A stretch of 64,000 nt of DNA, from contig DJVH01000074.1 in NCBI GenBank assembly GCA_002440825.1, positions 1,269-65,268 of the forward strand, given 5' to 3'. The DNA is from Bacteriovoracaceae bacterium UBA6261. GTDB lineage: Bacteria; Bdellovibrionota; Bacteriovoracia; Bacteriovoracales; Bacteriovoracaceae. The notes under the pieces were generated by a model. That model did no database searches. It worked only from the letters and a program-made list of their open reading frames with translations, and was not told the origin of the DNA. A program made the translations under genes and the position numbers. Shown here one piece after another: positions 7,273 through 15,450 of this stretch (its first letter is position 1; the number at the start of each line of letters is the position of its first letter).

Positions 7273-9243
7273 ATGAAAAAAGTATTGGTGTCGTTCTTTT
7301 TTTCACTCTCAGCCTTTGGAGCGAGTAGTGAAATTCCTGCCAGAAGAGAATTTCCTATCAATGAAAAGATCAATCCGTGTGAAAACCTTTACGAGCATGC
7401 ATGCTCAAAAGTTATCGAGAGTTTTAAATTAAGAGAAGACCGCCGCAGACACGCTTTTGCTTTCAGCGATTCAGCGGAAAGAATTCTGGAATTTAAAAAG
7501 AAAACTCTCGCTGATCTTGCCAGTACACAGATAAAAGATCCGATTGCCTTGCAATTGAAGAATTACTATTTGTCTTGTTTAAATGAACCCGCAAGAGCGA
7601 AAGAAGAATCAGACTATATTCTTAAAAAGAAATCAGAGCTTGAAAGAGTTCAAAATAAAAAAGACTGGATGTATTTACATGTCCAGCGCATCCACTCAGG
7701 AAACCCTGGGTTCATGGGATACTGGAGCCTCGACAATTTCGATGATCCAAGAAAATCCGATCTTGTGATTGGCACCGGGTATTCATTTCTTCCAGAAAAG
7801 AGCTATGCAAAGAATGAAGAGCTGATGAAAGAATTTGAAAAAGTCGTCGTTGATTTTTTTAAAGCAATCGGCGTGAATGCCCCTGAAGAAAAGGCTAAAA
7901 CAGTCGTGAAGTATGAAAAAGATATGCAGAACAACAGACTGTTCCCTGCAGAGATGCGACTGGCCTATTCTCGTCGTTTATTTGTTCCCAAAGAAGACTT
8001 GCTGGAAAATTATCCAGAGCTTGAATTAAAACCTTTCCTGGATCAATTGCCTAAAAAAACGCTTATCCGGATCCTAAATCCGAAGTCCTATCCTTTTCTT
8101 GCAAAGATAGCGAAAGAATTCACGCTGGATGAATTAAAAACTATTCAGTTGTTCTATGAACTTTATCCAAGAATCGATAAGTCCAATCCAGGCTTCTATG
8201 ACGAAATGTTTGCATTCAGAAATAAATTCCTGGGGGGTAAAAACAAGCGTTCAGAAATTCATGAAGAATGCACAGAAATGACTATGCATAATTTCGGACC
8301 TGAAATGGATTACACCGTTCTTCCAAAAATGTTTCCAAACTTTTCTTCTGCAAAGGTTGCAGAACTGGTTGGGCTAATCAAAAAGAGCATTCAAAATTCA
8401 TTGAAGAAGAATAACTGGCTTACTGCTTCCGCTAAAAAAGAAGCCAAGAGAAAAATTTCCAAAGCCTATATGAGACTAGTGGCTCCCAAGACATTTGCAG
8501 ATTGGAAGTTTTTGAGAACTGCTGATTATCATCCTGAAAAGTTCCTGGCCAATAGCGATCTGCGCGATGAGGTTCAGGAAGAGCGCGAGTTTAAATATTT
8601 CAAAGAACTAAAAGATATTCGTTCATGGGAAGGAGTTAGACCGCTTGAAGTGAATGCTTTCTATGAACCTTCTTATAATCAGTTCACGATGCTTCAGGGG
8701 ATTCTTCAGTATCCTTTCTATGATCAAAACAGTTCACTTGTTGAAAACCTCGCAGGTGTAGGAATGGTTGTAGGCCATGAGCTTGGCCACGGCATTGATG
8801 ATCAGGGAGCGAAATACGATGCAGACGGAAAGTTGCGCGAGTGGATGACAGCAAAAGATCTCAAGAAGTTTAAAGAACTGACATCATCTCTTATAGAACA
8901 ATATAACAAGGCAGGAATGAACGGAGAATTCACTCTTGGTGAAAATATCGGCGACCTGGTTGGTCTGACAGCTGCCTACGATGCCGCTTTCGATGGAAGA
9001 AAGTTGACGGCTGAGCAAAAGAAAAAAGAACAGCAGCAGTTCTTTTTGAATTATGCCCGCTCATGGTGTGAAGTTCAGCTTCCAGGCGTAAAAGAGCTTC
9101 GTTTAAAATCGGATCCGCATTCTCTGGGAATCGCCAGAGTGAACGAAGTGGTCAAGCATTTTGCAGGTTTTGAAGAAGCATTCAATTGCAAAGCGACTGA
9201 TCCTATGATCCTGCCCGCTGACAAACGCGTCCATATTTGGTAG
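7273..9243 (+). CDS. M13-family zinc endopeptidase (neprilysin/PepO-like), secreted
   Basis: A 656-residue metallopeptidase with an N-terminal signal peptide (cleavage likely after FGA). It has the zinc motif HELGH (H502, E503, H506), the third ligand E557 in GENIGD, and the C-terminal VNEVVKHF segment that binds substrate in M13 enzymes. Length matches the family (about 650-700). It probably degrades peptides in the periplasm or outside the cell. AAGGA lies at a good distance before the ATG. It sits between the phosphonate operon terminator and the AEP transaminase gene, 22 bases ahead of the latter, so the two are probably co-transcribed. I see no functional reason for the pairing. Confidence 0.92.
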   Translation: MKKVLVSFFFSLSAFGASSEIPARREFPINEKINPCENLYEHACSKVIESFKLREDRRRHAFAFSDSAERILEFKKKTLADLASTQIKDPIALQLKNYYLSCLNEPARAKEESDYILKKKSELERVQNKKDWMYLHVQRIHSGNPGFMGYWSLDNFDDPRKSDLVIGTGYSFLPEKSYAKNEELMKEFEKVVVDFFKAIGVNAPEEKAKTVVKYEKDMQNNRLFPAEMRLAYSRRLFVPKEDLLENYPELELKPFLDQLPKKTLIRILNPKSYPFLAKIAKEFTLDELKTIQLFYELYPRIDKSNPGFYDEMFAFRNKFLGGKNKRSEIHEECTEMTMHNFGPEMDYTVLPKMFPNFSSAKVAELVGLIKKSIQNSLKKNNWLTASAKKEAKRKISKAYMRLVAPKTFADWKFLRTADYHPEKFLANSDLRDEVQEEREFKYFKELKDIRSWEGVRPLEVNAFYEPSYNQFTMLQGILQYPFYDQNSSLVENLAGVGMVVGHELGHGIDDQGAKYDADGKLREWMTAKDLKKFKELTSSLIEQYNKAGMNGEFTLGENIGDLVGLTAAYDAAFDGRKLTAEQKKKEQQQFFLNYARSWCEVQLPGVKELRLKSDPHSLGIARVNEVVKHFAGFEEAFNCKATDPMILPADKRVHIW

Positions 9244-9265
9244 TTTTGAATTTTTTGGAGAACAT

Positions 9266-10378
9266 ATGAAAGAAGTAAAAAGAAATATTTTATTGAACCC
9301 TGGACCGGCCACCACAACTGATACTGTAAAAAACGCGATGGTTGTGCCGGATATTTGCCCCCGTGAACTTGAGTTCGGTGAGCTGACTCTTTCAGTGCGA
9401 AATGATCTGATCAAAGCTGCTTACGGAGAAAAAAACCATACAGCTGTCATGCTGACTTCATCGGGCACAGGTGGAGTTGAAGCTTGTTTAACTTCCGTTG
9501 TTCCTCACGACAAGAAAGTATTGATTCTCAATAACGGTGCTTACGGCGAAAGAATGCAGAAGATTTGTGAAGCTTATGGAATCGGCCACATCAAATATAT
9601 TGCCACCTGGGGCAAGCCACTTGACCTGCCGTCTGTTGAACATGTCCTGAACCTGCATAAAGATGAAATTTCACATCTGGCCTTCATTCATCATGAAACG
9701 ACTGTTGGAATTTTGAATCCTCTTTCTGAACTTTCATCTTTGGCGCAAAAATACAACGTTGAAACCATTGTCGATGCAATGTCTTCATTTGCCGGTATGG
9801 ATATCAATGTTGAAAGAGACAATATTCATTATCTTGTTTCTTCATCAAACAAATGTATTCAAGGTATGGCAGGTATTAGTTTCGTAATCGCCAACAAGCA
9901 GTCTCTTTTAAAAACGAAAGAAATTAAACCAAGAAATTTCTATTTTAACTTGCTTGAGAACCATCTTTATCTCGAAAAAAACAAGCAGTTCCTTTTTACT
10001 CCTCCGGTTCAGACTCTTTATGCCTTAAGACAAGCTATCACCGAATACTTTGCCGAAGGACCTGAAAAACGTTGGGCACGTTATGCGAGCATGTATGAGA
10101 TAATGAAGAAAAAAGTCAAAGAACTTGGCTTTTCATTTCTGGTAGAAGAACAACATCATGCAAAGCTCTTAACGGCTATCATGGATCCCAAAAGTCCGAA
10201 TTATTCATTCAATGAAATGCATGATTACCTTTTTGAGCGAGGATTCACAATTTATCCAGGAAAAGTGGGTGATGTAAATACTTTCAGACTTTCAAATATC
10301 GGCGCCATTTACCCGGAAGATATTGAAAACTTTTTGAATGTATTTGAAGAATATTTAAGGATTAAAAAAATTATTTAA
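9266..10378 (+). CDS. 2-aminoethylphosphonate:pyruvate aminotransferase (PhnW-like)
   Basis: A 370-residue fold-type I PLP enzyme with the N-terminal LLNPGPATTT motif, followed by P-x-x-C-P-R-E, characteristic of AEP transaminases. D170 and the Schiff-base lysine K196 (SSSNK) are in place. In the degradative direction PhnW converts AEP and pyruvate to phosphonoacetaldehyde and alanine. Beside PEP mutase and phosphonopyruvate decarboxylase, it should run in reverse and aminate phosphonoacetaldehyde to AEP. There is no phosphonatase (PhnX) gene nearby, which supports a biosynthetic role. It is separated from the main operon by the M13 peptidase gene. Confidence 0.92.
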   Translation: MKEVKRNILLNPGPATTTDTVKNAMVVPDICPRELEFGELTLSVRNDLIKAAYGEKNHTAVMLTSSGTGGVEACLTSVVPHDKKVLILNNGAYGERMQKICEAYGIGHIKYIATWGKPLDLPSVEHVLNLHKDEISHLAFIHHETTVGILNPLSELSSLAQKYNVETIVDAMSSFAGMDINVERDNIHYLVSSSNKCIQGMAGISFVIANKQSLLKTKEIKPRNFYFNLLENHLYLEKNKQFLFTPPVQTLYALRQAITEYFAEGPEKRWARYASMYEIMKKKVKELGFSFLVEEQHHAKLLTAIMDPKSPNYSFNEMHDYLFERGFTIYPGKVGDVNTFRLSNIGAIYPEDIENFLNVFEEYLRIKKII

Positions 10379-10387
10379 TTCAAGACT

Positions 10388-11008
10388 ATGATCAGTAGAG
10401 AATTATCAAATTCAATTAAAATGAAATATGATGAAATCTCAAAAGTGTTTGGAGATTTTCAGGGAAAGAGTACTCTGACATGTCCTCCAGGCTGCGGGAA
10501 ATGCTGTTTTAAGCCGGATATTTCCTGTGCTCCTTACGAGCTTTTGCCAATGGCCTTGCACCTTCTGGATCAAGGCCGTGCTGAACGTGTTCTGGCAAAA
10601 GCTTTAACACTCGCCCATGAGCGCTGCCTCTTTCTTGAAGTCAGTGATGAATCCACAGGTAAAGCTCGCTGTTCTGATTATGAGTATCGTCCGTTTATCT
10701 GCAGGGCGTTTGGTGTTTCCGCTCGTCATGGAAAGAAAGGCGACGATTATTCCATTTGTCGTGAATTAAAAAAGACTGATTCTTACGTCCCGGATTTCAA
10801 CCCGGCCGACGAAGATCTTCCCTATATTGAAGTCTGGAAAAAACGGTTTGAAACGATTGATCCTAAACTGCTTGATGCTGAAGTTCCGATCAACCAGGCA
10901 TTGGTGGTCATACTTGAAAAAGTTTTATTGTGGGATACGTTTCAAAAAGCTACAGAGCAGCCGCAAGAGTGTAATTCAGACCAAAGCTGCGATAAAGAGG
11001 AGAATTAA
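10388..11008 (+). CDS. YkgJ-type cysteine-cluster protein
   Basis: A 206-residue cytoplasmic protein of the zinc/iron-chelating YkgJ family. The cluster CPPGCGKCC near residue 35 is followed by further conserved cysteines (S-C-A-P-Y-E-L, a C in RCSDYEYRPFICRAFG, and S-I-C-R-E-L). These probably bind a metal ion or an Fe-S cluster; the biochemical role of the family is not well established. Its 3' end overlaps the convergent barrel gene by 59 bases. The gene starts nine bases after phnW and may be co-transcribed with it. Confidence 0.75.
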   Translation: MISRELSNSIKMKYDEISKVFGDFQGKSTLTCPPGCGKCCFKPDISCAPYELLPMALHLLDQGRAERVLAKALTLAHERCLFLEVSDESTGKARCSDYEYRPFICRAFGVSARHGKKGDDYSICRELKKTDSYVPDFNPADEDLPYIEVWKKRFETIDPKLLDAEVPINQALVVILEKVLLWDTFQKATEQPQECNSDQSCDKEEN

Positions 11009-11852
11009 TATTTTTTCCGACCAGAGTGGAATCTGAATAACTCAAGCCCCAGGTTTCTTCTCTGTTCACTGACCAGTTAAGAAATGTTCCTATTTCCCAA
11101 AAATATTCTTTTGCCGAAACAGAGGATACAGTTCCACTAAATTTTTTACTTGTTTGGTAATTCCATGTTGAATTCAATCCCCAGGAAAGCGGTGTTGGAT
11201 CAAATGAATAAGTTGCTCCCAAAGGAATAATAAGTTTATTGTAGTCGCTCAGAGTGCCTTCTGAAAATTTTCTACCGAATAAATGTTGAACTTCAGCCCC
11301 AGCTTTCAAAGTGAATACCGACAGGCGTTTTAAGAAAAAAGTTCCAAGTGAAGCAGTGTAGAGTCCCGATCCTCTTACATCACTATAAATGACTGAATGA
11401 GAATCATAGAGGCTTTTGGAATTAGGAACAGTGACTTTGCTGTAAAAAAAACCTCGCGGTTTAATGAGCGAATACGTTCTTTCCGGGAGAAATTCCCATG
11501 TTCCCTGCATTTCCAGATCTCCTGGACCGCTTTTATTTTCAACCCGACCTTGTTTGCGCAAGTTTTTGTCAATGAATGAAATTTTTCCAGCAAGTTGAAA
11601 CTGATCGTGAATCATTCGTTGATATTGAATACTAAGCGAGCTTTGCTGATCTTTTGTTCTACTGTCATGAAAGCTTGCCCAGCCTTCGCTGTCAGTTTGT
11701 CCCAGATCATTTCTATGGCCGAAACCGATATTCAATTCCTGCACATTATCGCCGGTTATAATCATTGATGAGGACGAGCCCCCTCCGCAACAGGATGATC
11801 CCCATGCTGAAAATGAAAGAAAGAAAACTGAAGTGATGACTAATAAATTCAT
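10950..11852 (-). CDS. outer-membrane barrel protein with N-terminal CCGGG motif
   Basis: A 300-residue protein with a signal peptide (cleavage after AWG), then a mature N-terminus containing S-C-C-G-G-G-S-S-S-S, and thereafter alternating polar/aromatic segments of a beta-barrel without a recognisable enzyme motif. It is the last gene of a minus-strand operon with a FixH/YtkA-like lipoprotein and a redoxin, sharing one base (TGATG) with the lipoprotein stop. The vicinal cysteines could bind a metal or form a disulfide. The last 20 residues are encoded opposite the end of the YkgJ gene. I do not recognise the family. Confidence 0.7.
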   Translation of the reverse strand: MNLLVITSVFFLSFSAWGSSCCGGGSSSSMIITGDNVQELNIGFGHRNDLGQTDSEGWASFHDSRTKDQQSSLSIQYQRMIHDQFQLAGKISFIDKNLRKQGRVENKSGPGDLEMQGTWEFLPERTYSLIKPRGFFYSKVTVPNSKSLYDSHSVIYSDVRGSGLYTASLGTFFLKRLSVFTLKAGAEVQHLFGRKFSEGTLSDYNKLIIPLGATYSFDPTPLSWGLNSTWNYQTSKKFSGTVSSVSAKEYFWEIGTFLNWSVNREETWGLSYSDSTLVGKNINSPLYRSFGLNYTLAAAL

Positions 11853-12283
11853 CAGATATTTATCTCAAAAATTTCTTCATCGAGGGTTTCATTGTTATTT
11901 TTTAACTGGATTCTCAGTTGCCAGAACCCATCCATAATGAAGTAAATCTGACTTAAATCGTACAGACCTGTGCCGATTTTTTTTACTGTAATCGGGCTTG
12001 AACCATGACCCATTGTGGGCATCCAGAGAAATATTTTTATTTGCTCGGGAAGATCACTGGCGCTGCCGTTTTTTTTGGCAATAAGCAGAGCATGGGCTTC
12101 ATCGGTGCTGTTTACGGGACTCAGCCAGGTGAGTGACAACGAATGTTGTGTCGTTTTTAAAGTTTTGGTACTTTCCAATCCAGTATTGCCTGAAGTCTCA
12201 AGTCCGGTTTTTTTCATTTGCAATGGAGATTTTCCGCAACTGATGAGTGCACTAAAAATAAAAACCAGAAGAAGAATTTTCAT
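11852..12283 (-). CDS. FixH/YtkA-like lipoprotein
   Basis: A 143-residue lipoprotein. I place the start at the ATG at 12281-12283 because it gives a signal peptide with the lipobox LISC; a longer reading frame would run into the upstream gene. The C-terminal domain contains W-M-P-T-M-G-H-G-S-S-P, then a Y-D-L-S-Q-I-Y-F-I-M-D-G-F-W segment, the pattern of YtkA/FixH-like periplasmic domains; the Met and His residues could bind copper. It is paralogous to the protein at 12937-13347. It lies four bases after the redoxin gene and overlaps the barrel gene by one base. Confidence 0.7.
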   Translation of the reverse strand: MKILLLVFIFSALISCGKSPLQMKKTGLETSGNTGLESTKTLKTTQHSLSLTWLSPVNSTDEAHALLIAKKNGSASDLPEQIKIFLWMPTMGHGSSPITVKKIGTGLYDLSQIYFIMDGFWQLRIQLKNNNETLDEEIFEINI

Positions 12284-12287
12284 TTTA

Positions 12288-12836
12288 TTATCTCGTGATA
12301 AAGCAACCCAGAGTCCGCGTTTCGGAATGAGAAACAGGTTGATGATTTTGTATTTCAAGCAAAGTCGTTTTTAAATAATGGTCTTTTGCGTTTGAAGGTG
12401 ATGTTGTGTTCGTTACGCCGCCATTATAAATGATTTCACCGGCGGTGTTGAGAACGAAAACATGTGGTGTTTTCAGAGCTTTAAATTGATCAGCAATTTT
12501 TAAGTCACTATCATTGATCACATCAAAATTAACCTTCTTGTCTTGCAGATAAGTTTTCACTTCTTCAGGCCGGGTGCCTTTTTTAGAGTGAACTCCGATA
12601 AATTGAACGTCTTTAAAGGTGCCGGCCAGCTCATTGAGATAATCAAGGTTGCCTCTGGAACAAGGACAATCTTTGGAGAGAAAGATGATGACTGCAGGCT
12701 TTTTTAACGCTGCAACGTCAATCGTTTGAATGCTGTTTTTTGTCAGCGAAAAACCGCTTATTTTATCAATGATAACTGAAGCGACAGAACACTGAGCGTA
12801 CAATGCAAACATGAGAAGAAAAATAAGACTTTTCAT
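12288..12836 (-). CDS. periplasmic redoxin with CPC motif
   Basis: A 182-residue thioredoxin-fold protein with a signal peptide. The active-site region reads SKDCPCS, with C57 and C59 separated by one residue rather than the two of thioredoxin. The C-terminus carries another cysteine in the T-L-G-C-F-I motif, which recurs in redoxin-domain proteins of this kind and may act as the resolving cysteine. Between them are the peroxiredoxin-like F-I-G-V-H-S and cis-Pro L-K-T-P-H-V-F-V segments. It heads the operon with the FixH/YtkA-like lipoprotein and the barrel protein, suggesting envelope thiol or metal chemistry. Confidence 0.75.
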   Translation of the reverse strand: MKSLIFLLMFALYAQCSVASVIIDKISGFSLTKNSIQTIDVAALKKPAVIIFLSKDCPCSRGNLDYLNELAGTFKDVQFIGVHSKKGTRPEEVKTYLQDKKVNFDVINDSDLKIADQFKALKTPHVFVLNTAGEIIYNGGVTNTTSPSNAKDHYLKTTLLEIQNHQPVSHSETRTLGCFITR

Positions 12837-12936
12837 GATTTTTTTTTATCATTTCGGTAGGCGAATGACTATTCAGAACAAAAGAAAAAACGTATTGTAC
12901 CGCTCATTCAATGAACTTTTTTTAAGGAGCTTTTCT

Positions 12937-13347
12937 ATGAAATGGCTTGTTCTTTCTGCTTGTATCCTTTTTGGCGCATCCACCTATGCGGCTGATCACG
13001 AAGGAGGAATTCATACTGATAATTTCTGTTCAACGACAAATGAAAAAACGTGTGCGCACCTTCGTTTTGAAAAATGGCCAACATCTATTGAGGCAAGTGA
13101 ATTCATCGTTCACGTCATGTCTCCGAGCAATACACAAATCACGAATGTTAAAGTTAAGTTGTGGATGGATATGAACGGTCACGGACACGGTTCATCGCCG
13201 GTAAAGCTTGAAGCACTTGAAGAAATGAATCATTTCTTTATTCAGGATGCTTATTTTGTGATGAGAGGGACTTGGCAAGTGATCGTCACCTTCACTGATG
13301 CCGGCATTAACGAAAAAATCATCATCCCTCTTAATATTAAAGAATAA
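12937..13347 (+). CDS. secreted FixH/YtkA-like protein, paralogue of the lipoprotein at 11852-12283
   Basis: A 136-residue protein with a cleavable signal peptide (AYA-A-like site) and no lipobox cysteine. The start is fixed by AAGGAGC seven bases before the ATG at 12937; upstream in-frame codons lack such a site. The domain contains L-W-M-D-M-N-G-H-G-H-G-S-S-P-V, followed by Y-F-V-M-R-G-T-W, in the same order as in the divergent lipoprotein. The His/Met-rich loop suggests copper or another soft metal. The gene is transcribed away from the redoxin operon. Confidence 0.7.
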   Translation: MKWLVLSACILFGASTYAADHEGGIHTDNFCSTTNEKTCAHLRFEKWPTSIEASEFIVHVMSPSNTQITNVKVKLWMDMNGHGHGSSPVKLEALEEMNHFFIQDAYFVMRGTWQVIVTFTDAGINEKIIIPLNIKE

Positions 13348-13355
13348 TTAATCTT

Positions 13356-13748
13356 TTATAATCGTGCTCTGATCACAGCTTCGCCGCTTGTGCGAAGCTG
13401 TTGATCTTCTCCAAAAGCTTCTGTCTTTACCGTAAAAATAGGTTTTCCTTCTTTTTGAGCAATAACCTCAAGTCTGTAATGAAGACTATCGTTCACGTAT
13501 ACCGGTGCATGAAATTTAAACGTTTGGCTCAAATAAATGGTCCCAGGACCAGGAAAAGTATTGGCAAAAATTTTTGAGAAGAAGGACGCTGAAATCATTC
13601 CGTGAGCTATCCGGCTTTTAAAGCCCTGGGCCCTGGCTTCATCGTCATTGAAATGAACCGGGTTGAAATCTCCAGAAAATTCGGCGAATTTTTGAATATG
13701 TTCTGGCGTGATTTTGATTTCTTCTTGGTAAATGTCTCCAACTTTCAT
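13356..13748 (-). CDS. MaoC-family (R)-specific enoyl-CoA hydratase
   Basis: A 130-residue single hot-dog-fold protein. The hydratase-2 motif is visible as S-G-D-F-N-P-V-H, with catalytic D27 and H32, followed by the HGM-I-S segment. Such stand-alone hydratases (PhaJ type) convert trans-2-enoyl-CoA to (R)-3-hydroxyacyl-CoA. I chose the ATG at 13748 because AGGAG lies eight bases upstream; a nearer upstream ATG would be too close to it. It is divergent from the barrel protein gene at 13787. The physiological substrate is unknown. Confidence 0.85.
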   Translation of the reverse strand: MKVGDIYQEEIKITPEHIQKFAEFSGDFNPVHFNDDEARAQGFKSRIAHGMISASFFSKIFANTFPGPGTIYLSQTFKFHAPVYVNDSLHYRLEVIAQKEGKPIFTVKTEAFGEDQQLRTSGEAVIRARL

Positions 13749-13786
13749 TATCATAACTCCTGTCTTTTTGAGTGAGAGCATTGTAG

Positions 13787-14773
13787 ATGATGAAACTTCG
13801 GATTGCATTCTTTTTATTGTTTAGCTGGACTGTCGCTTTTGGTTACGACCATGAGTTTATAGTAACTAGTATTGTGGGAGACGGCGGAGTACAGATCCAG
13901 AGACTGGACAAGCAAATAAGCCTCGAGCCTGGTGATCTGCTGGCCATATACTCTCACGAGTCCAATCAGGTCATCGGTTATGCGCGGATTTCCGGCCTTA
14001 CTGAAAATTCTGATCTTTTTATTGCAACTGTTGAAACACACAATAAAGGCGGGATCATTCGTCCTGAGAATTATTTGCGAAGAGTGGACCTGACTAAGAT
14101 CCGGAATGATTTTCCGGCGCGCTATGACCTTCACGTTCGCAATGATAAGAGAGTCGCTGCCAAGTACAAGCCTTTGGTGTATGCAGGGACTGTTCAGGGA
14201 ATGACTGCGACAAATCTGAACAGGAAGGAATTTCTTGCGGGGCCATCCATTCTCTCATATGGATTTACCAACTGGCTTCAGTTTGACGTTAACCTGGCCT
14301 CCACTATATTTGGTGTTACAAATTTTGCTGTAAAAAATAAATTATATGAAAATGAAGATATCCAGCTATCCGTAGAAAACGGGTTCCAATATTACAAGGA
14401 TCCACGCAAGGGCTCTTATCAATTCACGGGATATTTCGATACAAATTCCAATTCAAATTTTAAGTCCTATGCAAAATTTAAATTCTTCACGCAGAAGCCT
14501 GAGGATCAGTCTTTGGTCAACAGTGATGAATATCAAAAAGATTTTAACCTTGAGCTATCGTTTTCCTACGGTTATATGTTCGCCAATTGGAATCAGCTTA
14601 TCTTTGGTCCTAAGGTGGACGTAAATAAAAAGAAAGTCGGCGGCAATATTGGTTATTACGTGATCGATAAAAATTTTAACACAATGATCGGAGTTTCTTC
14701 TGCTGACTTTTCAGAATTTCGCCTGGGAAGACAGGGCTATTTGCTTAACCTCGATTTCTGGTGGCGCTTTTAA
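13787..14773 (+). CDS. outer-membrane barrel protein of unknown function
   Basis: A 328-residue secreted protein beginning with a signal peptide (cleavage after AFG). Residues 25-110 form a small beta-rich domain (G-D-G-G-V-Q-I-Q, L-E-P-G-D-L-L-A-I-Y) and the rest is a barrel-like sequence ending in W-W-R-F, the terminal-aromatic pattern recognised by the BAM machinery. A second ATG lies directly after the first and I cannot choose between them. It overlaps the mtnC stop by four bases, convergently. I do not recognise a family. Confidence 0.7.
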   Translation: MMKLRIAFFLLFSWTVAFGYDHEFIVTSIVGDGGVQIQRLDKQISLEPGDLLAIYSHESNQVIGYARISGLTENSDLFIATVETHNKGGIIRPENYLRRVDLTKIRNDFPARYDLHVRNDKRVAAKYKPLVYAGTVQGMTATNLNRKEFLAGPSILSYGFTNWLQFDVNLASTIFGVTNFAVKNKLYENEDIQLSVENGFQYYKDPRKGSYQFTGYFDTNSNSNFKSYAKFKFFTQKPEDQSLVNSDEYQKDFNLELSFSYGYMFANWNQLIFGPKVDVNKKKVGGNIGYYVIDKNFNTMIGVSSADFSEFRLGRQGYLLNLDFWWRF

Positions 14774-15450
14774 AAAATTATTTCTGAAAAGTTTTTAACT
14801 TGTTTATGAGAGCTCTTGGCAACGGCTTCGCCCCGAACAAGTTGTATCGTTTTCAAGCCTGCACTTTGGGCAGCATCAAGCTCTTCAGTGATATCGGAAA
14901 GAAATAAGACTTCTTCGGGATTATATTGAAGACTTTCAAGAATGTTTTTATAAGATTGAACTTCTCTTTTTCCACCGACAGAAGTGTCAAAGTTATGTGA
15001 GAAGAAAGAATTTAAATCTCCAAATACAGAGTAACCAAATAGCGATCTCTGAGCATCAACTGAACCTGATGAATAGATGCCAAGCTCGAGACCTTGTTCT
15101 TTCCATTTTTTAAGGGCAGCAGGAACATCCTCATAAACATGTCCTTTTATTTCACCGGCACTATAACCGTCGTGCCAGATAAGTCCTTGAAGCTTTTTTA
15201 AAGCTCCATGCTTGCGGTCTATTTTAATCCACTCAAGAAGCTTATCGATAAGCTGGTCTTTGTTTAAGTTAAGATCTTCTTCCTCGCGTACAGTACTTTG
15301 AGTTTTTAATAAAACTTCCTGGACGTTCGGATCTGTCATGTTTTTTTCAATATATGATTTAAGTCTTTCCGCTGAGTAAGGAAAAAGAACGTCGTGAACA
15401 AAACTGATTGAAGTCGTCGTTCCTTCAACGTCCATTAAAATATATTTCAT
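14770..15450 (-). CDS. mtnC: enolase-phosphatase E1 of methionine salvage
   Basis: A 226-residue HAD-superfamily enzyme. The nucleophile motif is D-V-E-G-T-T-T (D7, E9), as in E1 enzymes, with later motifs S-S-G-S and D-I-T-E-E-L-D. It enolises 2,3-diketo-5-methylthiopentyl-1-phosphate and removes the phosphate to give acireductone. It is third in the operon mtnB-mtnD-mtnC; its start overlaps the mtnD stop (ATGA). Length fits the bacterial family. Confidence 0.93.
   Translation of the reverse strand: MKYILMDVEGTTTSISFVHDVLFPYSAERLKSYIEKNMTDPNVQEVLLKTQSTVREEEDLNLNKDQLIDKLLEWIKIDRKHGALKKLQGLIWHDGYSAGEIKGHVYEDVPAALKKWKEQGLELGIYSSGSVDAQRSLFGYSVFGDLNSFFSHNFDTSVGGKREVQSYKNILESLQYNPEEVLFLSDITEELDAAQSAGLKTIQLVRGEAVAKSSHKQVKNFSEIIF

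Noticed and set aside
13378..13400. Inverted repeat AGCTTCG...CGAAGCT after the FixH/YtkA-like gene, considered as a terminator
   Set aside because: It lies inside the MaoC coding sequence and has no U-tract on either strand.
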